Source: Verrucomicrobiales bacterium (lineage in GTDB: Bacteria > Verrucomicrobiota > Verrucomicrobiia > Limisphaerales > UBA9464). Taken from it: 38,372 nt of DNA. The stretch covers positions 1-38,372 of the forward strand of contig JAEUHD010000313.1 of assembly GCA_016793645.1 (NCBI GenBank). Reading direction: 5' to 3'. This document shows, piece after piece, positions 1-8,475 of this stretch. Numbering within the stretch: the first letter of the stretch is position 1; each line of letters opens with the position of its first letter. Made by a program: the position numbers and the translations under genes. The notes under the pieces were generated by a model, which saw only the letters and a list, made by a program, of their open reading frames with translations, made no database searches and was not told where the DNA came from.

Positions 1-67
1 ACCCGACCCTGTACCTACAGCTTTCCATCTCCCGAGTTCGGGAGTCCCTACCTAACCTGCATCCTCC

Positions 68-1501
68 ATGCTCCTCAAGACACACCTCCACTCCGTGCTC
101 GCCTCGGGCCTCGCGTTCCTCGCGCTGTCCGCCACGAGCCCCGTCACCCTGGCCAAGGACAACGCCTTCGAGGCCGTTCACGACGGCGTCGAAGCCTATG
201 TTTACGGCTATCCGCTCGTGACCATGGAAATGACGCGCCGGGTCATGACCAACGTCCGCGAACCCGAGGGTTCCCGCGCCCCCATGGGACAGTTCGTCCG
301 CATGCGGCATTATCCGGACTCCAACTACCGCGACGTCACCGCCCCCAACGCGGACACCCTGTATACCACCGCGTGGATTGATGTGGGTCGGGAACCCTGG
401 GTGTTGAGCCTGCCGGACGCGCACGACCGGTATTATCTCTTCCCGATGCTCGACGGCTGGACGGATGTCTTCCAGGTCCCCGGGAAACGGACCACCGGAA
501 CGGGCCCGCAAACCTATGCCATCACCGGTCCGGGCTGGAAGGGCTCACTGCCGGCGGGCGTGAAGGAGTACAAGTCGCCGACTTCCCTCGTCTGGTTGCT
601 CGGCCGCATCTACTGCACCGGAACCTCCGAAGACTACGCGGCCGTTCACAAGCTTCAGGACGAAATCTCCCTGGTGCCCCTGAGCTCCTATGGCAAGCCC
701 TACACGCCCGCGCCGGGAACCGTGGATCCCACGGTGGACATGAAGACCGCGGTGCGTGAGCAGGTGAATTCGCTGAGCGCAAAGGATTACTTCAACCTGC
801 TCGCGCAGTTGATGAAGAACAACCCGCCCGCCGCGGCGGACAAGCCGATGCTTTCGAAGCTGGCCAAGCTCGGGATCGTCCCGGGCCAGCCCTTTGACGA
901 GAGCAAGCTCGACCCGCTGGCGAAGGAGGCCTTCACGATGGTGCCAAAGATCGCCAATGAGAAGATCATGGCGTGGCTGAAGGCCGGGATCCTGGCCGGG
1001 GACAGCAAGCTGGAGAACGGCTGGCTGTTCACCACCAAGACCGGCGAGTACGGCGTCAACTATCTCCAACGCGCCCTCGTCACCGCCATCGGACTCGGTG
1101 CCAATCGCCCGCAGGATGCCGTCTATCCCACCTCCGAGGGTCCCAACGTCGTGGAGTCCTATACCGGCGCGAAGAAGTACGTGATGCACTTCAATGCGGG
1201 ACAACTCCCGCCGGCGGACGGCTTCTGGTCCCTGACGATGTACGACAAGGACTACTTCTTCGTGAACAATCCGCTGAATCGCTACAGCATCAGCGCCCGC
1301 CAGAACCTGAAGCCCAACGCCGACGGTTCGGTGGATCTTTACATCCAGAACGCGAGCCCCGGGGCGGACAAGGAGTCCAACTGGCTGCCGGCACCGCCGG
1401 ACAAGTTCATCCTGATGATGCGCCTCTACTGGCCCAAGACCACGCCGCCGTCGCTGCTCAACGGCACCTGGAAGATTCCCCAGGTGAAGGCCGTCGAGTA
1501 G
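68..1501 (+). CDS. Secreted DUF1254/DUF1214 domain protein
   Basis: 477 residues. The N-terminus has a signal peptide (about residues 1-29, hydrophobic core LASGLAFLALSA, cleavage near TLAKD). The rest matches the two-part layout of the DUF1254/DUF1214 family. The first domain holds AYVYGYPLVTMEMTRR (about 43-58), NADTLYTTAWIDV and YYLFPMLDGWTDVF. The second, near the C-terminus, holds GFWSLTMYDKDYFFVNNPLNRYSI and a closing LYWPKTTPPSLLNGTW. Family members are exported, often encoded as single genes, and have no firmly assigned reaction, so none is given here. The ATG at 68 places a clean signal peptide at the front. It is followed after about 120 bases by a small membrane-protein gene on the same strand. 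Length is typical and no lesion is seen. Confidence 0.9.
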   Translation: MLLKTHLHSVLASGLAFLALSATSPVTLAKDNAFEAVHDGVEAYVYGYPLVTMEMTRRVMTNVREPEGSRAPMGQFVRMRHYPDSNYRDVTAPNADTLYTTAWIDVGREPWVLSLPDAHDRYYLFPMLDGWTDVFQVPGKRTTGTGPQTYAITGPGWKGSLPAGVKEYKSPTSLVWLLGRIYCTGTSEDYAAVHKLQDEISLVPLSSYGKPYTPAPGTVDPTVDMKTAVREQVNSLSAKDYFNLLAQLMKNNPPAAADKPMLSKLAKLGIVPGQPFDESKLDPLAKEAFTMVPKIANEKIMAWLKAGILAGDSKLENGWLFTTKTGEYGVNYLQRALVTAIGLGANRPQDAVYPTSEGPNVVESYTGAKKYVMHFNAGQLPPADGFWSLTMYDKDYFFVNNPLNRYSISARQNLKPNADGSVDLYIQNASPGADKESNWLPAPPDKFILMMRLYWPKTTPPSLLNGTWKIPQVKAVE

Positions 1502-1622
1502 GGCGTCTCCGCCCGTGAAACGCGCCGGCCGTTCCCTCCGCAGCGGGGGGACGACCGGCGACTTCACCGGCGGGGCGCAGAACGTCCCCGCAGCCCACGA
1601 GATTCAGAATCCATCCGCACCC

Positions 1623-2162
1623 ATGTCCCACGCCACGAATGGAGAAACCCCGCAAAAATCGTGGAGGACCGTGCTCAGGCACGAACTCACCGAATACCTC
1701 TTCAACTTCGCGTTCCTGTCCTTTTTCCTCATCGCGTTCTCCTGGTATCGCCGTCTGCTTCTGGATTCCTACCATATCTCCAACGCCGTCTATTGGGCTC
1801 CGGTGATCTCGTCCGCGATTCTGGCCAAGGTCCTCATGATTGGAGAGGCGCTGCGGATGGGGCGCGGCCTGCGGACCTGGCCCCTGATCATCCCCACGAT
1901 CTACCGCACCGTGGTCTTCAGCGTGCTGGTGGTGGTGTTCTCCGTCCTGGAACACATGGCAGGCGCCTGGATCCATGGCAAAAAGGCTGCGGACGGCCTG
2001 GCGGAACTGACGAGCACCGGATGGCAGGGACTCCTCGCATGGTATGTCCTCGTGATCATCGCCTTCCTGCCCTTCTTCGCCCTCAAGGAGATCGAGACCG
2101 TATTTGGCACCGAAAAGGTCCGGGGCCTCTTCTTCCGACGGCAGGGAAAGGAAGCGAACTAG
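1623..2162 (+). CDS. Small multi-pass membrane protein, function unknown
   Basis: 179 residues from the ATG at 1623. The frame stays open back to 1515, but the added 36 residues are Gly/Arg-rich and look non-coding. Four hydrophobic stretches are visible: around LFNFAFLSFFLIAFSWY, AVYWAPVISSAILAKVLMI, TVVFSVLVVVFSVLEHM and LLAWYVLVIIAFLPFFAL. The C-terminus is charged (EKVRGLFFRRQGKE). No catalytic motif was recognised and no family is assigned. It sits on the same strand as the DUF1254 gene and converges on the S9 peptidase gene, whose stop is 60 bases away. The membrane topology is well supported; the role is unknown. Confidence 0.75.
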   Translation: MSHATNGETPQKSWRTVLRHELTEYLFNFAFLSFFLIAFSWYRRLLLDSYHISNAVYWAPVISSAILAKVLMIGEALRMGRGLRTWPLIIPTIYRTVVFSVLVVVFSVLEHMAGAWIHGKKAADGLAELTSTGWQGLLAWYVLVIIAFLPFFALKEIETVFGTEKVRGLFFRRQGKEAN

Positions 2163-2222
2163 CTTCGCCCTCCTCGAACCCCTTTCCGTCCCGCCGAAGC
2201 GTGCCGCGAAGGCGGACCCGGG

Positions 2223-4538
2223 TCACGGGCCGCCCGAGACCGGACCGGGCCCCACGCCGTTCCGTGCGAGGAAGCGGAAAACCGTTTCGTACAGGTGCTG
2301 GCTGATCCTGGGACCGCTGATGCCGTGGGTGTATCCCGGATAGAGCATCATCTCAAATGGCACGGCGTCCGCCTGCAGCGTCGCGATGATCGCACTCGAG
2401 TTCTCGAACACCACGTTGTCGTCCGCCATGCCATGGATGATCAACAAGGGGTCCCGGATCTTCGCGGCCTCGGCCAGGGCGCCGGAACGGGAGTAAACCT
2501 CCCCCTCCTGATTCGGATCCCCGAGAAACCGCTCCGTGTAATGGGTGTCGTAAAGTTCCCAACGGGTCACCGGCGCCACCGCGATGCCCGCGGCATACAC
2601 ACCCGGATTGGCCTCCAGCATCTTGAGGGTCAGGTAGCCGCCATAGGACCACCCAAAGGTCGCGATCCGCTTCGGATCCACGAACTCGAGCGTCTTGAGA
2701 TAACCGGCACCCGCGAGTTGGTCCTGGACCTCCACGGAACCCATCGCCCGGGACAGCGACGAGGCAAACCGGACTCCGCGGTGCTCCGACCCCCGGTTAT
2801 CCAGCTCGAAATAGATGTAGCCCCGGGCGACAATCGCCTGCACCAGCGATCCCTGCCAGCCGCGACGAACCAACTGCGCTCCCGGTCCACCATAGTGATG
2901 GTAGAAGACGGGGTATCGCCGCCCCGGTTCCAGGGGTGGCGTGACCATGCACCAATGCAGTGGCGTCCCGTCCACCGCAGGGAGGGTTCCAAAGATCGCC
3001 GGCCGATGGGCGGACCGGTACGGCGCATACGGATGTGACTCATCCACTCGGTTCTCCTCAATCCACGCAAGCCGTCGGCCCTCACCGTCCGCGAGATAGG
3101 ACTGCGGCGGCTGGTCCGGGGAACTCCGGGTGATCAGCAGGGTGCGCCCCTGCTTGTCCATCGTCGCGCTGTGGTCGAATTCGGGATCCGTGAGGCGTTC
3201 CACCCGGTCGGGAGCCGCGAGGGAAAGCGCGTAAACCTGCTGGGCGAGCACGCTATCCCGGGTCCCGGTGAAATAGAGCCGGCCCTTCGCTTCATCGACC
3301 CCCAACAGGGCCGTCACGACCCACTCGCCCCGGGTGAGGGACTGCCAGGTTCCGTCGCGATACCGGTACAGGTGTCCGAAGCCATCGCGCTCCGACCACC
3401 AGATCAGGCTGCCATCCTCCAGGAAGCGGTACCGGTCCGACAGGTTGATCCACCCCCCCTGCGCCGCCTGCTCGGTCCACAGGACCCGGGAGCGCCCGGA
3501 ATCCGGATCCACCGCCAGCAGGTCGAGTCGTGTTTGTGCCCGGTTCTCCCGCTGGACGTAAAGGATCCGCCCGTCGGGAGCCCAATCCACGCGCGCCAGA
3601 TAAATATCGCGGTCCGGCCCCAGATCCACGGCGACGCGAAGGTCGTTGGTAGGACTCACAATCCACAAGGACACCTCGGCATTCGTTCCTCCCGCCATCG
3701 GGTACCGCTGGTTGTACGTCCGGGTTCCATTCGCTCCGATGGCGGCACGGGTCACCACGCCAACCCGCGATTCATCGAATCGTTCGACGGCGATGCGGGA
3801 TTCATCCGGCGACCACCAGAAGCCGGCGTATCGATTCATCTCCTCCTGGGCCACAAACTCGGCTTCGCCCCAACGGACGTCCTCCGACGCCTCCTCCGGC
3901 GTCAGGACGGTCGCGGTGCCGTTGGTGCCGACGGGACAGACCCACAGCCGACGGTCCCGGACATACGCGAGGTGGCGGCCCTTGGGACCGAGCTTGGGAT
4001 TCAGCTCACCCCCCTGGGTTCCGGCGACCTGCCGAACCGAGCCGTCGAGGCCGGCAATGAAGAGGTCCCCGTCCAGGGGAACCAACAGCGACTGGGCATC
4101 GGGCGCCCATTCATAGGTGAGGATCCCCTTGAGGCTGCCGACACGTTTGCGTTCCCGCTGCATCTTCTCGACCTCCGAGAGTTCCCGTCCGGAGGTGAGC
4201 TTTTGGGAATCGACGAGCATCCGCCATTGTCCCGTGGTGCGGTTGAATCCCCACAAATCATAGCGCTCCCTGTCGTCGGGACGATTGCGAAGCAGGGTGA
4301 GGTGCTGGCCATCGGGCGAGAGGCGGACCTCCCGGGGCATGGGTCCATCCAGCGCCGGACTCGCAAACACCCGCTCCAATGTCAGGGCCTGCGCCGGCGG
4401 AGGGATCGGTGGATCCGGGGTCTCCGCAGCGAATGCGGGAAGCGCAGCGGAGATCAGGGCGCGGAACACCAAGGAGCGAACGAATCCCGGGGTTGCGCGA
4501 GGTCGAGGCGTCGGTTCCATGCCGGGATGCCATCCCAT
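2223..4538 (-). CDS. Dipeptidyl peptidase IV-type S9 serine peptidase
   Basis: 771 residues. It is predicted to remove N-terminal dipeptides, often Xaa-Pro, outside the cytoplasm. A signal-like segment (about 19-38, ending PAFAAE) precedes an N-terminal beta-propeller (about 55-480) and a C-terminal alpha/beta hydrolase domain (about 520-765). The DPP-IV hallmark double Glu lies at 232-233 in AQEEMNRYAGFWWSP and binds the substrate N-terminus in the family. The catalytic triad reads clearly: Ser631 in GWSYGG, Asp706 in HGMADDNV and His738 in YTHGIS. Spacing matches DPP-IV closely. The start could instead be the in-frame ATG at 4520, which gives a shorter n-region. The gene is convergent with the membrane protein gene ending at 2162 and seems to stand alone. 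Such enzymes commonly serve peptide scavenging. Confidence 0.93.
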   Translation of the reverse strand: MGWHPGMEPTPRPRATPGFVRSLVFRALISAALPAFAAETPDPPIPPPAQALTLERVFASPALDGPMPREVRLSPDGQHLTLLRNRPDDRERYDLWGFNRTTGQWRMLVDSQKLTSGRELSEVEKMQRERKRVGSLKGILTYEWAPDAQSLLVPLDGDLFIAGLDGSVRQVAGTQGGELNPKLGPKGRHLAYVRDRRLWVCPVGTNGTATVLTPEEASEDVRWGEAEFVAQEEMNRYAGFWWSPDESRIAVERFDESRVGVVTRAAIGANGTRTYNQRYPMAGGTNAEVSLWIVSPTNDLRVAVDLGPDRDIYLARVDWAPDGRILYVQRENRAQTRLDLLAVDPDSGRSRVLWTEQAAQGGWINLSDRYRFLEDGSLIWWSERDGFGHLYRYRDGTWQSLTRGEWVVTALLGVDEAKGRLYFTGTRDSVLAQQVYALSLAAPDRVERLTDPEFDHSATMDKQGRTLLITRSSPDQPPQSYLADGEGRRLAWIEENRVDESHPYAPYRSAHRPAIFGTLPAVDGTPLHWCMVTPPLEPGRRYPVFYHHYGGPGAQLVRRGWQGSLVQAIVARGYIYFELDNRGSEHRGVRFASSLSRAMGSVEVQDQLAGAGYLKTLEFVDPKRIATFGWSYGGYLTLKMLEANPGVYAAGIAVAPVTRWELYDTHYTERFLGDPNQEGEVYSRSGALAEAAKIRDPLLIIHGMADDNVVFENSSAIIATLQADAVPFEMMLYPGYTHGISGPRISQHLYETVFRFLARNGVGPGPVSGGP

Positions 4539-4794
4539 CCGGATCCCGAGTCAAGTATTCCGGGGACGCGGATTCCGCACCGGTCCCACGATCCAGGTGT
4601 TCAGAGTCCGACTGAAGGATCGAGGCGGTTTCTTGCGGCCTTGCGTTCGGCCACTCCTGCTTCGAATCACCTCGGTCCTCGGAATCCAGCTGGGGGACGT
4701 AATTCTCCAGGCTGAAGCCGAGACGGGTTTTCCGGGGAAGACTCCACGAAAGTAGGTTACCTCCCGAAAGTAGGGGCTCCGATTGAGCCAATGC

Positions 4795-5214
4795 TCACGG
4801 GAGAATCGGAAGCCCGTGACTAACCGCCGCCGCTCGAAGGGCACCATCTCGGCATCCCAGAGGTAGTTTCCGGCGCAGGGCCAGCTCCAGGTACGAGGCG
4901 TCGTACACGCTGAGAGTCTCGCGCGTCGCGAGGGCCGCCAGGTCCCCGAAGGCATGGGCGCCGCCGTCATGATCGACGACCACCGGAAGGGCTCGCAGGA
5001 ATTCCAAGGCCCGGTGTCGCTCCTCCGGTTGCAGGCCGCCTCGGCGCTCCAAGGTCAGGAGGGCATTGCTCACTTCCAGACTCCAGATGGACGGCACGAT
5101 CAATTGCGCGCCTGCGGCCAAGGCGTCCAACCAAGCAGATGCTTCCCGGGAACTCTGAGCCGGATGGACCCAGGCCACGGCGACCGACGCATCGGCGACA
5201 AATTCCCCGATCAT
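4795..5214 (-). CDS. PIN-domain toxin, VapC-like
   Basis: 139 residues, usual size for a PIN ribonuclease toxin. The acidic active-site residues are all visible: Asp8 in FVADASVAVAW, Glu47 in SLEVSNALL, Asp105 in VYDASYLELALR and Asp123 in CRDGALRAAA. VapC toxins of this family cut specific RNAs with Mg2+ and are held inactive by the cognate antitoxin. The start overlaps the stop of the upstream antitoxin gene by four bases (ATGA), implying translational coupling. The target RNA cannot be read from the sequence. Confidence in the family is high. Confidence 0.88.
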   Translation of the reverse strand: MIGEFVADASVAVAWVHPAQSSREASAWLDALAAGAQLIVPSIWSLEVSNALLTLERRGGLQPEERHRALEFLRALPVVVDHDGGAHAFGDLAALATRETLSVYDASYLELALRRKLPLGCRDGALRAAAVSHGLPILP

Positions 5215-5477
5215 TCCCGGCCCTCGTTGATGGCAGCTTCGATCTCAGCATCGGACAGGGGGGCGCTCGCGTCTCCCTGCCGCGCCGCGATCACCCCACG
5301 CAAGGCGTGGAGCCCCGCTACCGCCTGGCGGACACCTTCGACCGACTTCCGGCCCTCCGGGACGATCCGGGCCACCGGCTTCTCGTGGCGTGTAATGACA
5401 ATCTCCTCCCCGCGGGCGACCCGTTCGAGCAGCTCCCCAAACCGGGTCTTGGCTTCAAAGGCAGTGACGGTAGGCAT
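5211..5477 (-). CDS. Phd/YefM-type antitoxin, VapB-like partner
   Basis: 88 residues from the ATG at 5477. A TTG twelve bases upstream is in frame, but the ATG has GGAG in the right place (GGAGACTGCT before ATG) and is preferred. The N-terminal region (PTVTAFEAKTRFGELLERVARGEEIVITRHEKPVARIVP) is the Phd/YefM DNA-binding fold. The C-terminal tail (LSDAEIEAAINEGRE) is acidic, as expected for the part that wraps the toxin. The gene precedes and overlaps the PIN toxin by four bases. Antitoxins of this family usually repress their own promoter as a toxin-antitoxin complex, so the operator should lie just upstream of 5477. Confidence 0.88.
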   Translation of the reverse strand: MPTVTAFEAKTRFGELLERVARGEEIVITRHEKPVARIVPEGRKSVEGVRQAVAGLHALRGVIAARQGDASAPLSDAEIEAAINEGRE

Positions 5478-5510
5478 AGCAGTCTCCAAATTAACCAGAC
5501 GTTGACCAGT

Positions 5511-6158
5511 TTAGGATTCTCGATCCGTAAAGCAATGACGATCAGTCGGATTTGAAGGCTCGTGTCCGCATCGGTCGCAACGCCCGCCTCCGGAGGACTT
5601 CCATCGGGAAGCCCCGGATCGTCGTCGTCGCCGGGTGTCGGTCCCGGGCCGATTCCGCAACTCCTTGGCTGGGAACACCAAGGCATGCGGCGAATCCGAA
5701 AAGAGATCCGACCGGAACCCCGCCTCCATCGCCGCCTGGCGTTCCCGGCGCATGACCTCGGCATTCCACTCCGCGTGATTCCACGCAGCCCTGTTGAGAC
5801 ACCGACGCGCCTCGTCCTCCTGTGCCTGCGTGATATGGTGCCACTGACGCCTCTGGACCAGTGCGACAAATACCCCAACGGGATCTCGGACGGGAATCGA
5901 GCGGGCTCGGACTGCAGCTCCGTAGAAGTTCAATGCGTCCGCGGCGCAATCTCGGAGCCACCCCTTGGCAATGGCCTGTCGGTGCAGCGCGTGGAGGCGC
6001 TCGCGGTGATGGAGATCTGCCAGAGGGATGAACTCGTCCATCACTGTCTGCCAGGTGCGGCTGGCAAAGATGGGATCCGAGGCGGCCAGGAAGGTTTGGG
6101 CGATGAGGATGAACCGAGTCCCACCGACACCCAGAGCCAGCGGTGAAGGGGCTGGCAC
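5511..6158 (-). CDS. Hypothetical protein beside tRNA-Phe, possibly a gene remnant
   Basis: 215 codons from a GTG at 6158; the frame opens just after an in-frame TAA near 6207. The middle (about 15-150) reads like genuine protein, with mixed hydrophobic and charged segments such as FILIAQTFLAAS, DALNFYGAAVRARSIPV and DPVGVFVALVQRRQW. The last 50 residues are Arg/Gly/Ser-rich (TDTRRRRRSGASRWKSSGG) and could be out-of-frame sequence after a frameshift. I do not recognise the family. A faint resemblance to C-terminal parts of plasmid or element replication proteins is only an impression. Lying between a toxin-antitoxin pair and a tRNA gene, it may be what remains of an integrated element. Both start and end are uncertain. 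Confidence 0.45.
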   Translation of the reverse strand: MPAPSPLALGVGGTRFILIAQTFLAASDPIFASRTWQTVMDEFIPLADLHHRERLHALHRQAIAKGWLRDCAADALNFYGAAVRARSIPVRDPVGVFVALVQRRQWHHITQAQEDEARRCLNRAAWNHAEWNAEVMRRERQAAMEAGFRSDLFSDSPHALVFPAKELRNRPGTDTRRRRRSGASRWKSSGGGRCDRCGHEPSNPTDRHCFTDRES

Positions 6159-6205
6159 GAGTCCCTGACGGGTTTTACCGGAGCAGACCGCCGGGGATTC
6201 CGTTT

Positions 6206-6229
6206 ACTGACAGTTTCACTGACAGTTGG
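6206..6229. repeat. Two tandem 12-bp units
   Basis: ACTGACAGTTTC is followed directly by ACTGACAGTTGG. It lies upstream of the unassigned minus-strand gene and about 45 bases from the 3' end of the tRNA gene. It could be a protein-binding repeat or chance. Confidence 0.5.
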
Positions 6230-6272
6230 GGCCTCCAGAGCCAAACAAGCGTTGATAATCAACGGTTCGGAA

Positions 6273-6348
<76 letters not shown>

Positions 6349-6622
6349 ATCAAAACGGGCCGGAATTGAGACCAGCCGGCAGGGGACAGGCAAGGGCTTT
6401 CTGTTCGCTTTCCACCAATTGTGGCCCCAGCCAACTCCCAGCCAAGTCCTGGTTTCCCCCGCGGGGTTGGGGCCCGGAGCCTTCTCGTGGACCGGGGAAT
6501 GACCGGATCCTTGTCTCCCCGGCCGGCGCGGATACGGTGCTCCCCGCCGCCGGCCGGTCGTCGTTTCCGCGTCCCGTTCCCCGCGATCCCGGACCGATCC
6601 ATCCGCCACGGCCCGCCACTCC

Positions 6623-8434
6623 ATGGCGCATTTTCCACCCCAGCTTCTGGAACAGATTCGCGCCGCGAGTGACATCGTGGATGTGATCGGCGCTGCCCTG
6701 CCCCTGAAACGAGCGGGATCCAATTTCGTCTGCCTCTGCCCGTTCCATAAGGAGAAATCCCCGAGCTTCAACGTCCACCCGGGCAAACAGATTTTCCACT
6801 GCTTCGGCTGCCAGAAGGGCGGGGACGTCTTCAAGTTCGTCCAACTGTACGAAAACATCTCCTTCCCCGAGGCGGTGGCACGCCTCGCGGAACACGCCCG
6901 CATCCCGATCGAGACCGACAACGATCCGGCCGCCCGCCAGACGCGGGGACTCAAGGATGCCCTTCTGAAGCTGCACGAGGCCATCACCAAGCGCTGGCAG
7001 CAGTGCCTCGAGAACGAGGCGTCCGGACAAATCGCCCGGGATTACCTCGCGCGCCGCGGCGTGTCGCCGGACGCCGTCCGGGAGTTCCGACTCGGTGCGG
7101 CACCGGAATCCTGGGATGACACCGTCAACTGGGCAAAGGGCCAGGGCTTCGAGGCGGCGCTATGCGAGCAGGCGGGGTTGATCCTGCGCAAGGAGGAGAC
7201 GGGCCGGCTCTACGACCGCTTCCGGGGACGCCTGATGTTTCCGATCTGCGACGAACAGGGACGCGTGATCGCCTTCAGCGGTCGCGTCCTCTCCGGCGAC
7301 GAGAAGGTGGCGAAGTACGTTAACTCGCCGGAAACCCCCCTGTTCACCAAGGGCCGCGTCCTCTTCGCCCTCGACAAGGCCAAACGCGCCATCCTCGACG
7401 CGGGACATGCGGTGATCTGCGAGGGACAACTGGACACCATCGCGTGCCACAGCGCGGGCATCCGCAATGTGGTGGCGCCCCAGGGCACGGCCCTCACGCC
7501 GGAGCATGCACGGATCCTCAAGCGGTATGTCGATGAGGTGGTGCTGTGCTTTGACGGCGACAAAGCCGGACGCAACGCCAGCATTCGCTCCTTTGACGGT
7601 TTGCTGGGGTCCGGGCTCGCGGTTCGAGTCGCGACGATTCCGCCACCGGATGACCCCGACAGCTACATCCGGCAACACGGCGCCGAATCCTTCCGGGAAA
7701 TCCTGAAATCCTCCCAGGGCTACTTCGACTTCCTGCTGAAGCACCTGATGCTGGAGAACGACGCGTCGACGGACCGTGGCCGCATGGCGGTTGTTCGCAG
7801 CCTCGCGGAAGCCGTCAACAAGACGGGCAATGCGGTGCTGGTGGACACCCATGCCCAAAAGGCGGCGCAGCGTCTCGGCGTGAATGTGGAGTCGGTGCGA
7901 TCCGAGTTTCGGAAGGCGCGGCGGGCGGCGCCGTCGGAACCCGGCCCCGAGGAGTCCGGGCCTCCCCCCGGGTTTGAGGAGGAGGGTCCGGGTCCCATGC
8001 CTCCGGCACCCGCGCTGGAAACCTGGCTGCTGAAGTATGTGCTGCTGACTCCAGACCTTTCCCACTTCGCCGCGCTGCATCTGGATCCCTTGTGGGTGAC
8101 CCACCCGGTGGTTCGCCGCGTGATTGCCCTGCATTTCGCCTTTGGCGGCGACGTCGCGGGCCTGCTGGGACAGTTCGAGGGGGACGATCATGCCCGGACC
8201 CTCGTGGCCGAGGCGGCGGCGGAACGGCGGTCGATTCCCGAACCCGAAAAGCAGCTTGCCGACACCATCCTTCGCCTTCGCAATGCGGCCCTGGACCGGG
8301 AGATTGTGCAGCGGACCGCGCGAATGACGGACCCGGAGGCTTCGGAGGCGGAGCGCACGGAGGCCCTCGAGAACCTGAACCGTTTGCGGCTGGCCAAGCG
8401 GCAGCCGCTGGCGCTCCTGGGAGGATCGGGATGA
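6623..8434 (+). CDS. dnaG: DNA primase DnaG
   Basis: 603 residues, standard length. DnaG makes RNA primers for replication and docks on the replicative helicase. The N-terminal CHC2 zinc-binding domain has ligands Cys39, His42, Cys60 and Cys63 in CPFH and CFGC. The RNA-polymerase core follows, with YLARRGVSPDAVREFRLGAAP (about 141-161) and a Toprim domain: Glu267 in CEGQLD with Asp271, and Asp311/Asp313 in CFDGDKAG. The C-terminal third is less conserved, with a Pro/Glu-rich linker (about 434-465) before the helicase-binding part. The ATG at 6623 gives the typical start MAHFPPQLLEQIRAASDIVDVI; no strong Shine-Dalgarno is seen. It stands alone without rpoD or rpsU neighbours, and converges on the M48 protease gene. 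Confidence 0.97.
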   Translation: MAHFPPQLLEQIRAASDIVDVIGAALPLKRAGSNFVCLCPFHKEKSPSFNVHPGKQIFHCFGCQKGGDVFKFVQLYENISFPEAVARLAEHARIPIETDNDPAARQTRGLKDALLKLHEAITKRWQQCLENEASGQIARDYLARRGVSPDAVREFRLGAAPESWDDTVNWAKGQGFEAALCEQAGLILRKEETGRLYDRFRGRLMFPICDEQGRVIAFSGRVLSGDEKVAKYVNSPETPLFTKGRVLFALDKAKRAILDAGHAVICEGQLDTIACHSAGIRNVVAPQGTALTPEHARILKRYVDEVVLCFDGDKAGRNASIRSFDGLLGSGLAVRVATIPPPDDPDSYIRQHGAESFREILKSSQGYFDFLLKHLMLENDASTDRGRMAVVRSLAEAVNKTGNAVLVDTHAQKAAQRLGVNVESVRSEFRKARRAAPSEPGPEESGPPPGFEEEGPGPMPPAPALETWLLKYVLLTPDLSHFAALHLDPLWVTHPVVRRVIALHFAFGGDVAGLLGQFEGDDHARTLVAEAAAERRSIPEPEKQLADTILRLRNAALDREIVQRTARMTDPEASEAERTEALENLNRLRLAKRQPLALLGGSG

Positions 8435-8440
8435 CCCGAC

Positions 8441-8466
8441 CCGGGGCCGCAAGGGTGGCGCCCCGG
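8441..8466. terminator. Hairpin between convergent dnaG and M48 genes
   Basis: CCGGGGC (8441-8447) pairs with GCCCCGG (8460-8466) across a 12-base loop. It sits in the 41-base gap between two converging genes, where a bidirectional terminator is expected. There is no T-run on either side, so the call rests on the stem and position only. Confidence 0.4.
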
Positions 8467-8475
8467 TGGCGGCAC

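Noticed and set aside
545..1567. 340-codon open frame antisense to the DUF1254 gene
   Set aside because: Arg/Gly/Leu-rich shadow of a GC-rich gene; the plus-strand frame has a signal peptide and family motifs.
3171..4715. 514-codon open frame antisense to the S9 peptidase gene
   Set aside because: Low-complexity Arg/Pro/Gly content; the opposite strand has a complete catalytic triad.
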